A DNA stretch of 64,000 nt from NCBI GenBank assembly GCA_964019415.1, contig OZ025879.1:3972137-4036136 (forward strand). The letters are read 5' to 3'. The DNA is from Ianthella basta (taxonomy: Eukaryota; Porifera; Demospongiae; Verongiida; Ianthellidae). Below, piece after piece: positions 11,813 to 23,700 of this stretch. Below the pieces are notes generated by a model that made no database searches, was not told the DNA's origin, and saw nothing but the letters and a program-made list of their open reading frames with translations. The number at the start of each line of letters is the position of its first letter. The first letter of the stretch is position 1. Both the position numbers and the translations under genes were made by a program.

Positions 11813-12895
11813 TGTAGCAGAGACCTAGCACATCTATTGGTTTGCTGAGATCAGACATGTTGCTGTGTACTGTCCAGGTCCCGTAATGTCACAACATTGT
11901 ACATGTGAAGACCATTTAGGCTGTGCTGAACATTCTGATTGTTGTTGGCATTGAGACTGATCTGTGAACGAATCTGTAGATGTTCCGGTGTTACAACAGC
12001 TACAGGTGGGCTGCAATGCTGTGACCACTTGAAACCCGTGCTTCAAGGTTGTACTGTATGCTGGTAAGCTCAGCAGACAGCTAGCATGTTGCATGGGTCA
12101 GCGAGTCTGATGGATGGTAGCAGTGCAATGTCCTCTACCTCGCTATATATTTTAGATAGTGTTTACGAGCTGGCTGTACTGTGAGGCAAAGATATCCAAC
12201 TTCACAGCTCAAAGGAAGAGGTGACAGGAGGAAAATTTGCCGTGATCATTGAGCTTGAACTTGGGACTTATGCTCTAACGTTAAGTTTAGTCAAGAAAGC
12301 CACTGATCCTGGCCAAGGCAACTCGCCCTCCATTGCCTTAAGTAATAGCTATCTACTACTAGTTGAGTGCTGGTCCATGGACAGAAATAAGGGTATTGAG
12401 CGGAATCCACGCAGATCTTGCAGTGGTAGTGCATTTGTACGTACCTCAGATAAAACAAAAGTTGCCTGCCACAGTACGTATGAACAAGGAGCTGAATGCC
12501 AGATTGGCATGCTCATGCGTATGTACGTATTAAGGTCAAGCAGATGAAGTCCTGTATGATTCTGAGTCACAAAGCCCTGTATCCATCCAGGTTCATAAAT
12601 GAATATCTTCATTGATTAGTTTATGCTACTATAGAAGCCTTGAACTTTCTGCTTTCTTCAGTGTGTGCGTGCGTGTATATCAGCACTATGTAGTTTGCTA
12701 CTGTTTCTGCCATTTTCCCATCCAGTCCTTATGAATAGTCCATGTTGAACCACATAGGCGTCTGTCGATGGGGTGAGACAACCAAAGAAATCCAAGGAAA
12801 AATTAAGTTTTTGCATCACATAGAGTAAATCCAGGAAATCACTAAGTGCCAAATGTGCACTAATGTGCCAATTATACTCATGGCTCACATTATAT

Positions 12896-13075
12896 ATCCA
12901 GAAGTACAATTGTGAGCATTAGACGTAGCAGAATGAGTAGATGAGATGTACACCTCACTGCAGTTCCTCAGATTTTGTACAGCTGACGAAGGCCTATGTG
13001 GCCGAAACGTCCTGTCAATTGTCTATCACCCTTCTGCTACGTCTAATGCTCACTATTATACTTCTCTGGATTCGA
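12896..13075. repeat. Inverted repeat around a hammerhead-like core
   Basis: gtgagcattagacgtagcag (the first 20 of 22 bp, 12912-12933) is perfectly inverted at 13032-13053. The pairing continues imperfectly outward (tccagaagtac.. against ..tccagagaagtat) to give arms of about 40 bp around a 98-bp centre. The centre contains the ribozyme-like core at 12979-13015. There is no ORF. It could be the end of a Penelope-like element or a small non-autonomous element. Confidence 0.6.
12979..13015 (+). ncRNA. Hammerhead-ribozyme-like core 1
   Basis: Read as RNA: ACAG (stem I 5'), CUGACGA box, A, GGCC-UAUGU-GGCC (stem II, 4 bp), GAAACGUC, CUGU (stem I 3', pairs with ACAG). This has the order and boxes of a type I hammerhead with minimal stem III; ACGU is self-complementary, as in dimer-active forms reported in Penelope-like elements. 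One extra A between CUGANGA and stem II departs from the canonical core. Activity is untested. Confidence 0.5.
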
Positions 13076-14329
13076 TGAACATAGCAGTGAGCTTCTAAAA
13101 CTTTATATACGTACATAAGCATCATGACCACAAAACCATATGAAAACCTAACCCGGTGAGAACAGTATCGTTGTCTATGTTGGGATGGTGGTGGCAGTTT
13201 TGGAACAGTCGTGCTACTCCTGTACAGGACTGGAAAGCAACAATGAAGCATTGAACAAAAGAGAAGACACTGTACAGCTTCATAAATAACCATGCTTCTG
13301 AGCAAAAGTGTGCCTTTCTTTCGAAAGCTCTCTTGACGTTTCTGTGCTTGTGGTCTGCCGGCTGCATTCCTTTGTAGGTTAGAAGGTGCCGCATTTAGTG
13401 CCTATCATGACTCCCATAATGGCAAATGGCCAAGGGGGCCAGATGCCATTTTCAAATAACATAACACAACCAGATGAAACAAAATATCTGTCTGCATTGC
13501 AAATCGTTCATAGAACCCCTCCCAATTGTCTCTCGTAGGCCAACAGGTCGCTCAACCTCTGTTGTATTTGGGGCCGTACCTCGCAGGGGAATAGTTAGGT
13601 AAGCTACATAGTTTGGCACTACAATACTATTACTTAAACATGTTCTAGTAAGACCTTTAGTTCTTAGAATACAGGGCGAAATACGAAGAAAGATCATTTT
13701 GAGCCTAGCAAACAGAGAGTGTTGAGCGCTGCCATTTTACAATGTCCATCCATGAAAATTGGAGCTGTATCTCGCAGAAGAGTCTATTGTTAAACTTTTT
13801 ATGACTATCACTCTGTCAACACATGTTCATTAACACATTTTGTTCGACTGAGAGACGGGGAAACACTATTAGAGCTGATTTTAAGCTTTGTAAAGAACAA
13901 CATGAGAGCCGCCATTTGCAATGACAGAAATATATATATATACGCACATGAAGCCATTCGAATACATAAATCTGAAAACAATATAGGGGCGCCTTTGGCC
14001 CCCGTAAAAACTACACTCAAACTTTGGCCAGCTTCGCTCGTAGTTTAGCCAGTTTGAATTAATATTACTGCATTCTTCGTATTTTCAAATTTACTTGCGA
14101 GAGAAAGGGCCCATCAATCGCAGCGTGGTGTACCCTGTTGCAATTATGCGGTCAAAAATGAACCAAGAATCAAGACTTGAGCCTACTGCTCAGCTGATAT
14201 AGGGCGACCAAATGGCATCCAAAACGGACATAACGTCTTACATCACCCATCTCATCCACATGCCATTAAGTTAGCAATCATTATTAAACAGGGACTTCCC
14301 ACGGCTACCGGGGGTGCATTGAAGAGGGC

Positions 14330-14450
14330 TAGAATTATGGGGGAGGGCATTCACCTCCTCCTCCCCCCCCCCCCCCCCCCCCCTTAAATTTGGCAAGTCC
14401 TATTTCAACGTAGTATCCCCCCCCAAAAAGAATTTTCGAATTCAGCACCC
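14330..14450. repeat. Poly-C-bearing dispersed repeat, copy 2
   Basis: ggcattcacctcctcctc is followed by a 21-base C run (14363-14383), ttaaatttggcaagtcc and a second C run. It shares layout and words with the repeats at 6425 and 44225. Confidence 0.5.
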
Positions 14451-14782
14451 GAGACCGGCTATGCATACCTAAGTGAAGACTGTGGTTGTGCCCCGTGTTT
14501 AGCGTTTTCTATCACACTCTCTTGCTTCTGATGTAGTTATGAAGTTTCTCCCCCAATGAAGGCACTGATGTTTGAGCTGTTGGAAACAGATAGCGGGTTG
14601 TCCAATCTATCGCATCGCTTTGACTTTGAATACCAAACACAAGTATCTTATAATTTGCTACTCACCATTCACAGTTTCTGCCAACGTTAGAGTGATAGTT
14701 GGGTCAAGTAGACACTCTCTCCCCACGTGTCGGAACACGTGCTACAAGAATTTACCCCACGTGTGACTTGGTGTGTGACCCC

Positions 14783-17700
14783 ATGAAAATGGCCGCCTGC
14801 ATCGTTATTGAGCCATTCTACGGTGGTTCCCACGCTGAACTTGTGGATATACTGACTCTCACGTTTGATGCAAAAGCATTTACCTTACCTGCAAAGAAAT
14901 GGCCATGGAGAATGCGAGCGTCGGCACTGCATTTTGCCCTCACAATCCCAGCTTGCAAGCCTTCCTGCAAGTACGTACGTTATGTCATATGCACATAAAT
15001 TCATACATTTCACTCAAGTACAATCGAGTTGGGTGCACAGGAGGCATTGCCTATAAATTGTGCTTCCCAAATAGTTAAAGAATGACATGGTACAATAATA
15101 GTTACGGTTAAAACTGTGATAAGATGTACATTAGTTTCGTTACATGCCATGAATTAGTCATGCTGGTTAATGATGAAGGTGATAAAACTGTAGACAGTGG
15201 AGACATGTGATGAATGGTTATTACTTGGATTGATTGGCATGTAAATGGGTGAATAAAGCATGTTTAAAGGTTATGAAGGGTACTGAACTGGTGATATATG
15301 TTGGTAATTCATTCCACTAAAATGGAGCATTTATATAATAGGAATATCTGAATGAGTTGATTCTTGAGTTATTACACAACAATTGGTACTTGTAGCGGGT
15401 ACTTGATTGGATGTATGGTGATAAAACTGGATAGAGCTGAAGTAGAATCTTGTAGGTTAGGCAGTTGGTACTTAATAGTCGAAAGTTAGATAAAGAGAGC
15501 CATTGTGGGGATGAAAGAGAATCTATGTAGGATTTATTCCATCTTTCTCATTCCCTAGCCATCTTGCATCAACCAATCTAGCAACTCATTTCTGCACCCT
15601 CTCTATGGTCTGCTCAGCCTTACGGGTTGATGGCCTCCACGCTGGCTCCCTGTATGTTAACCCTAGTCTAACTATGGCCTCATATGCCCTAATCTTGCTT
15701 TCTCTGCTGCAACCGAACATGCTCCTTCTAAGTAAAGATAGTGTTCCATTAGTTCGTGCTACTGTAGCTTTAACGTGGTGGGTCCATTTCAACTTAGTAT
15801 CAATGATTACATCAAGGTACCAATAGGAGTCAACTTGTTTAATGGTAGCAACATTTATCTGGTAGTGGTAAGGGATGATATTTCTTTTGTTGGTCACATT
15901 CATTGCTTTGCATTTAGTTTGATTCAGTCGAATCTGCTACTTTGCACACCATGTCATTCCAGAAATCATCTTTTAGCCCTTCACAGTCACTAACACTCCT
16001 GGCTGCTTTAGATAGGACACAGTCATCTGCAAACAATCTGATGGATGAATGATGAATAGTATTAACTAAATTGTTAATTGTATTTCTCAATATCCTTGTT
16101 GCTTCTCTTCATAATTCTGTACATTCTCCTTTTACTCTTTATTTTCCTTTCTATTCTCCTTGGATAGCCACTCACTCCTATTCTTAGATTTGACAGCTAC
16201 TTTAGGGATGCAAGCATCAGATCTTTCCACTTCTCTCATACAATGTTTATATCCCTTAGTTGTGAATATAGAGTCCCATGGGGCATTCATTAATAGGGAG
16301 TGGAATTTAACATAATGTGCTTTCTTAAAACTATACACCATTCTTCTGCAACTAGAATTAGCAAGGGGGGAGGGGGCTCATTCCAAAAATTGAGAAATGG
16401 ACAGTGTCATGGTCAATTCCAGGAATGCTATTGTAACGAAGTGCTACTACGGGTCGCACAGTCTCATACACATTGAAACAACTTCGTTAGCCACAGCAGC
16501 TTACAAGTGAACTGCAAGCATTATTTATACCAAATCATTATACAGGTGACCTTGCAGTGGATTTAGGCTATCTTACAACTGGTTCCAAATCCTTGGGCAG
16601 TCGTTACCTAGGATACGGACTGTGTGACATCTTAGTTGTGTACAATTTTGGTTCGTAACCTAGGTACTGACTACAGCCAATTTACACTATCTTGCAACAG
16701 GTTCCAAACCTTCCAGCATTCATTACCTAGGATAGGACTGTGTGACATCATATGTGTGTACAGTTTTGGTTTGTAACCTAGGTAACAACTACCCACAGTT
16801 TGGGAACCTGATGCAAGATTGCATAAATCTGCTGTATCCACAGTTTGGGAACCTGTTGCAAGATTGCCTAAATCAGCTGTACACACAGCAGGAGCTAAGA
16901 ATAGTGTCAATGTCTGAACAGTGGTCTAACATAAGACATGATGGTGACAATACAACCAATTTAGGCAAACTTGCAACAGGTTCCCAAACTGTGGGTAGTC
17001 CTTACCTATGTAGGTTACGAACCAAAATTGTACACAACTATGATGTCACACAGTCCGTATCCTAGGTAACGACTGCCCAAGGATTTGGAACCTGTTGCAA
17101 GATTGCTTAAATCCACTGTACTCGAAGAATGTGACTTAAAAGTGGTGTAAACAATTAGGAATGTGTTATGTGAAAGTTCCTAATGGGGTCATCAAACTGT
17201 AACTGTCTAGATCTGTGTCTTCCTCACATCATCCTTGCCCACCAAAGGAGCTCTCCTGAGCAGTTGATTCTTCTTTCCATCTTTGTCACTGCTTCTCAAG
17301 GAGTAACGGTGCTGAGGTAACTGGCAGACTGGCAGGTAACTGGCTGTCATCATGCTCATCTCCTGGATCCAGGCTCAGGTTCTCGATTCAACTTGGCATT
17401 TGCCCAGGGCTCTTGCTCCGGGGTCCATACCAGTAGTAACCTGCAGGAAGTTCTAGGGGACATGGCTGGACTTGTGTCTGGTGTACTTGTATCGGACCGT
17501 CTTGGGCAAAGTACACTTTGGTCACAGTGACGTCTGGGTCACGGCATGATGCAATGTGGTAGGGTCCATGCCATGACTGTGAAAATTTCTGATTTGCGCC
17601 TGATTTCACATGTGGGAAACGAACTAGAACCCAGCCCCTTATGCGGCTCTGCAGTGGTTGGGCCTGCTTGTCATGCTCTGTTTTGTATTTCTGCTAGGCT

Positions 17701-20700
17701 TGCTGGATACTCTTGGCAGCTGCCTCACGTGCAGAAGACAGGGACATCACCAGCTCTTCTCTGTAGTCTCCTATGTCAGTCAGGGTGACAGGTGTTGGCG
17801 GAAACAAGGCAGCCTCGGTAAGAGCGAGGTAATCTATTCCCAACAATAGGAAAGGAGATTTCTTTCCTGTTGACTCATGGGGCATGTTGCGATATGCCCA
17901 CATATCAGCTAGAAGGGTTGTGTCCCACTGCATGCCAAACTGATCCTCTCTGTTTGGTCTTGCAGGCATGGCCTTCATTGTTCGCTTATATCTCTCGACT
18001 ATACCATCACACTGGGGATGATAGGTTGTGGTATTCAGCTTCTTGATTCCAAGCATCTGGCACACAACTAGCATGAGGTAGGAGAGCAGGTTGGTGCTTC
18101 GGTCTGACAATAGGGCTTCCAGCACTCCGAACAGAGGAACTATCTCTTCCACCAGAAGTCGTACAATGCGACTGGACTTCTGATCCAGCACTGGGAATGC
18201 TAGTGGCCACTATGTGAATAAGTCTTGGAAGATGATCACATACTGGTTCCCACGCTTCCTGTTGGGCAGTTCCATAATGTCAACACCCACAATCTGAAAT
18301 GGTTGGGAAATTGGGATAAGGTGGAGGGGAGGCCTTGACACCCTTCAACTTCCACTAGCCATAGCACATTCTGGGCAGTTCTTTCAATAGGAGAGGCTGT
18401 CAGCATACGTGCCGTCCCACCACCAGTGTTGGGCCAAGGTCTTGTGCAATCAGTTTCCAGAGAAGTGGCCAGCCATGTGACCTCCGTGATTCTCCTCCCG
18501 TATCTGTGCTCTCAGCTGCTTGGGTACGACAGCACACTTCTGGTCTCCTCTTGTGGGTCAAGATGGTACAGTATGTCATACATCAAAGTGAACAAGTGGC
18601 TCTGACCAGTCACCTTCTTAGCGTACTAGTCATCAGAGGGTAGAGTACCATCCTTGAAGAAATCAATGATTTTGGCAATGCTGCTGTCTTTTCTCTGATC
18701 TTCTCCAAAGGAACTCATACTCCAATTGCACTGTCTGAGTGGAGTCGACAACTGATGTGATGGTAGTAACTGAGGCCACTTGTACATTGGTCACTGCTTC
18801 ATCCACAACAGGAACCAGTGGTGGGAGATTCCTAGGAAGTGCATTCGCACTGTCGTTCTCCTTCTCAGGCTGATACACAATGTTCACCCATGGCACTCCA
18901 CTGCCAAAGACTTTGGTCCACCACCTTGCGTGCTTCCCACTTGGGCTGGGGGTCTCCAAGACGGCTTTCACAGCTGAGTGGTCTGTGTACACAGTCACCT
19001 TGTGATCGTACAGGTACACATGGTAACGACTGATTGCCCAGACAACTGCTAGCGTCTCAAGTTCCGAGATGCCATAGTTCTTCTCTGGTAGGGACAATGC
19101 CCAACTGGCATAGGCCACAGGAAGCAATTTCCCAATCATCTGGTCAGTGTGACAGGACGGCGCCTAGACCCTTGATTCTCGTGTTGGTCTCTAGTACAAA
19201 GGGCTCTGGGAAATTAGGATAAGCGAGCACTGGTGCTTCAATCAACTTCTGGTTCAGTGCCTTAAATGCTGCTTGATAACTGGGCATCCAATCATACACT
19301 TTGTCCTTCCGTGTCAGGGCACGAAGTGGCTCGGCTATCTTGGCAAACCCCTTGGTGAACCTCCGGTAGTGTGAGGCCATTCCCAAGAACTGTCGGACCC
19401 CCTTCACGTTCTGTGGGGCTGGATACTCTCTCACAGCTGATACTCATGCCAGATTAGGCTTCAGGCCATCTGGGGTTATCACGTGACCAAGGTATTCAAC
19501 CTCTTTCCAGATGAACTGGCACTTGGATTGCTTAAGTTTCAGTCCAGCTCTTCTCAACTGCTCAATCACAGCACGGAGATGCTCTAAGCGATCTGCATGC
19601 TAGGGTGCGAGAGAAAACAAGCACATCATCCAAGCACACAGACACAAAGTCAGGTCTTTCTGCGGGGTTCAGTCCCATCAGCATTTGCTGCATTAGGTGT
19701 TGCAACATGGAAGGGGCATTACAGAGGCCAAAAGGCATTACCTTGAATTCGAAGAGTCCTTGATAGGTGATGAATACAGTCATCTCCTGGGAATTGGGAT
19801 GCATCCTGATCTGCCAGTAACCTGAGGCAAGATCTAGTGTTGTGAAATAATTATGTCGACCCACCTAGTTGATCAAGAAGATTGTCAAGTCTGGGGAGGG
19901 GAAAGGTGACAGCTTGGTGACAGTGTTGAGAGCTCAGTTGCCTATGCAGAACCAGAGCATGCCATCCTTCTTGCGCACCAACACTACTGGACTGGACCAT
20001 GGGCTGCTGGATGGTTGGATTACACATGCATCCTGCATTCCTTTAGCCGCCTCTCTCCTGGCTTTGAATGGCACCTGTCGTGGTGGCTGCTTCATTGGAG
20101 TTGCTTCACCAGTCTCGATCTAAAACTGGACAAGGTCAGTTTCTCCTCATTCCTGTGGCTCCAGAATCACTTCCAATCTCTTGCTCTTGGAATTAGGGTC
20201 ATCTCCTGCGGGAACTGTCCTCACCTCAGTAACCAAAGCAACATTCAGTTTTCCAAACTCTGAGTCAACAGGCTCTGTCAGGGCATAGTGTTCTTCATCA
20301 ATCACATCAGCCCTGGTGGCTTGACCAAACTCCAGTCCAGGTTCCAATTGTTGGGCGAACCCTGTTGTATTCACAATCATAACCTTGGCACTACCTTTTG
20401 GTCCACTCCCTTTTTTGGGGAACCTTCAATTGCGTCACTTCCTCTGGTGAGGAATAGGCGTCACCACTAAGTGCCGCTTCTGCTACTTCCGCTTTCCGGG
20501 TAATGGCAGCCAGCTTCTCCTCTAGTGTCTGGGATGTCCGCTGGGCATCTTCAGCTCTCTGGGCAATGGAGGCTAGCTGCTCCTCCAGCATCTCAGATGT
20601 CCGCTGGGCATCCTGTAGTGCTTGCGACACGTCTTTCAGCTGCTTCTGGGTTGTTCCACTTCATTGCGGTCGGAAATGGAATTTCTCTCACGAGTTGCAG

Positions 20701-23700
20701 GAGCTGACCACCTGATCATTCCCTCGCTGTCTACCAGGTAAAGAATCATTTCAGTGCAGAGCTTCGCCTGGACGAAGACCTGGATGATCTGTGGTTCTTT
20801 ACCCATCTCTGTTAACTTCACGTCAACCATCTGACGAATCTTCTCCATGGATGCGTTGACTGGGAGCTCCAAGCACACTGCGAGCTGCTGCAGATGTCCA
20901 GCGTCTAATTGTCTCGAGTTGAGGGGTAGGGATCTCGCCTCTGGCCGTGTCTGCTCGTACTCGGCATCAACTTCTACTTCTGGATCTGTACTCTCTGTCG
21001 CCATTGCAACTGGTTCTTCAGAGTAGGGCTGTAGCACCTAGGGTTCTGTCTCGGCGGGACCTCCACTGTAATGAAGTGCTACTATGGGTCGCACGGTCTC
21101 ATGCACATTGAACCAACTTCGTTAGCCACGGCAGCTCACAAGTGAACTGCAAGCATTATTTGTACCAAATCAGTATAGAGGTGACCTTACAGCAAGGGAA
21201 CTAAGAATAGTGTCAATGCCTGAACAGTGGTCCAACAGTAAGACATGATGGTGACAATACTAGAAGGATCGTGACTAAGTGGTGTAAACAGTTATGAATG
21301 TGTTATGTGGAAGTTCCTAATGTGGTCACCAAACTGTAACTGTCTAGATCTGTGTTTCGGTCACACTATCCACCACTTCTACATCACTAGGAAGACTGTT
21401 ACTGTTGGTGAACACCAAATCAAGGATGTTTCTACCTCTAGTGGGATTTTCTACCAATTACTCAAGGCCACTGTCCAACGAAATTTCACAGAGTAATTCC
21501 TCCAGGGGAGCAGATGGTTCAACTGTCCTAGTGGTCCAGTCTACATGAGGAGCATTGAAGTTACCACAGAGTACAAAGGAAGTCATGGGAAATAGACATC
21601 AGGGTAGACTGTAGAGCTAACTGTCATGATCTTTCTCATCACTGAAAGGGGACCTATACATTATTCCTCTAAGAGCTTTAGGCCAGTTCAGTTCAAGCCA
21701 AATTGGTTCACAGTCTGGGATGAGATCACGTCTTGGGTTGCTTGAATAAAGTCCTTCACCATGAACGTAACACCACCACCAGCTCTATCTCTATCTTTAT
21801 GAAAACCTGTGTACCCGTGTGGGTTTACTTCTGAGTTAATACGTATATCACCAGATAGATGAGTTTCTGTTATTGCGAGGATATCAATGTTCTACGTGGT
21901 GAGTAGGGCTTGTAAACCATATAGCTTGTTCATTATACTTTTGGCATTATTTAGGTGACAATGGAAAGTGAGGCTCTTTATCTGTTGGGGCAGGTCAGGC
22001 ATTAGTGACAGATCAGGTGGATCCTTAGGGGATGGGAAATCAGTAGTTAGAGAGGGTGGATCTGCCATCTTCAGTATCTCACAGGACTGGCAGAACCACT
22101 GCTTATTGCTGGAGCCTAACTCATTGTAAACAACAGTGCTCGTGGCTATGCATCTACAGAGATACCAGGTGTCACACCTATCACATTGGATCCCTTTCTG
22201 GTTGTCTCTAACCGACTTACCACAAGCACCACATGGAAATTTACCAGGCCCAGGGTACATCTCCACATCACCGCACAGGCACAGATAATCAACAGGGAGC
22301 AAGTTCGATCACTCCCCTGAGCAGCTAAGGTGGCTGCAGTTGGCCTGACTCTTCTCTTACTACAGTAAGTATGTGTAATCGATAACTTCTTTCTTATGGG
22401 TACAGACAGGTAAGTAAACCGAGAGGATGAATAAAACAGGCTGCTGTTATTTCTCAGGTTTTGGCGTTGTGAACAAGAGCCTTCCTGGAGGTGGAAATCG
22501 ATATTCATGACCTGGTTTTCGTCTAAGCAATGGGATCTGGTGGTATACGAATTGACTCTAGTTGTGAACATCAGCATCATCACTGCTACAATCAATACAG
22601 TAGATCACCAAGGAGTCGATCACTCCTTTGCATGCTCTTTTGTGCCATTTTTTTTCTTAACACCATTTGCTATCACTCACCTTTGAGAGAGCCGTGTTAT
22701 ATGTGCATTCAGGAACATGGGGTGAGAGGACATGGGTTTCGAGGGCACGACAGAACCACATACATATACTGATAGGTTCGGACGTTGTCTATGGTTTTGG
22801 CATGGATGATCATTAGTGGAGTCATGTTTCAGCCTTTGGCTTCTGTGTGCATGTACTGCCAGTTAACTTTATGTGTTTGTTATTTCATGTCACAGAAATT
22901 GCATTTTCCTGATGTTCTAGAACTCTGTTCCTGAGTGCAAACATGAATCTGTGTGATTTAGTGGCTCTGAGAGATGATATGAAGTGCCTGAAAAAGGTGC
23001 TCTATTTCCATGAGAACCAACTTGTTTACCCTGTGAGAAAGCAGCAAGATAGGGATTTTCAATTTGGCTACAACCAAATACTGTCATGGTTAGTCCCTGT
23101 ATTGTATTGAAGTCCTACACATACATAATCTACTTATGGTACGTAAGAGCCTGAGCTGTCCAGCATGCCATCAAAGGGGCCAAAGTGTTCCAATAGTGTT
23201 ACCACCCCCTAACCCTAACTAACTGTAGCCCTACCGCTACAGGGGCATAGGGACTGTAGCGGCTGTTGCAGTTTGGCTGCTACACTTTTTGAGGCTTCAG
23301 CCTATTCGTTATTGTCTGCATTAGACCTTTGCCAAATAAACGTCATAATTTCTTTTGGAGCTCAGGTCTTTCCCCTTAATACATGGCCGACATAGGGATA
23401 AAACATAAAACGGTTCTTACTTCGTTCTGCAACAGGGAAGAAGCGAACAAAGAGCCTGCCGCCGAAATATCACCAGTACAGGAACACAGTGTGACCTGTC
23501 AAAGTACAAATTTGGCGGTTTTGGAAGAAGCAGGGTACTTTTTGCCCATTTCTTGGCAAGGAATATGATGTTCCCAGTGCAAAGCTGGCCGAACCATAAG
23601 GGAGATGCACCCTACACACGTAATCTGGTTCAATACTGCTTGCGGTGCTGTTTTTTTTTTTTTTACATGAACAAAACACACCAATATAATACTATAATTA

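Larger units (their letters stand above)
9506..14782. other. Intergenic region eRF1-GTDC1
   Basis: About 5.3 kb between divergent genes. It holds a short inverted-repeat element (9992-10168), a (CA)n run (10300-10323), a Gypsy relic (11230-11812), an inverted repeat with a hammerhead-like core (12896-13075), two diverged tandem copies of a roughly 190-bp unit (about 13560-13740 and 13760-13920, each ending near gccattt..caatg) and a poly-C repeat (14330-14450). Nothing recognisable at 12150-12890. The eRF1 5'-UTR exon may lie here. Confidence 0.5.
16432..17228 (-). repeat. Gypsy 3' LTR with inserted MITEs
   Basis: Matches the 5' LTR (21067-21365) in three blocks, about 16432-16557, 16889-16953 and 17120-17228. 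Foreign blocks at 16558-16888 and 16954-17119 interrupt it; both carry the same inverted-repeat family. Confidence 0.85.
16432..21365 (-). mobile_element. Ty3/Gypsy LTR retrotransposon (decayed)
   Basis: Two homologous LTRs, tgtaaygaagtgctactayg to ..tcaca, at 16432-17228 (3' LTR, enlarged by inserted MITEs) and 21067-21365 (5' LTR, about 299 bp). They are flanked by a 4-bp ctat duplication. The internal minus-strand frames run in Gypsy order: N-terminal coiled-coil region, protease-like, RT, RNase H, integrase. Several in-frame stops (for example in the RT near CIGN*ALN and in the integrase at FT*WPLA) show that it cannot express a full Pol. No zinc knuckle was seen in the gag position. It is inserted in the LINE, whose ORF resumes exactly on the other side. 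Confidence 0.92.
14971..22920 (+). other. GTDC1 intron 1 (transposon nest)
   Basis: Bounded by donor a|gtacgt and acceptor gatgttctag. Only the first 500 bp and the last 600 bp look free of element coding sequence. The rest is an antisense LINE split by an antisense Gypsy element (listed separately). Confidence 0.9.
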
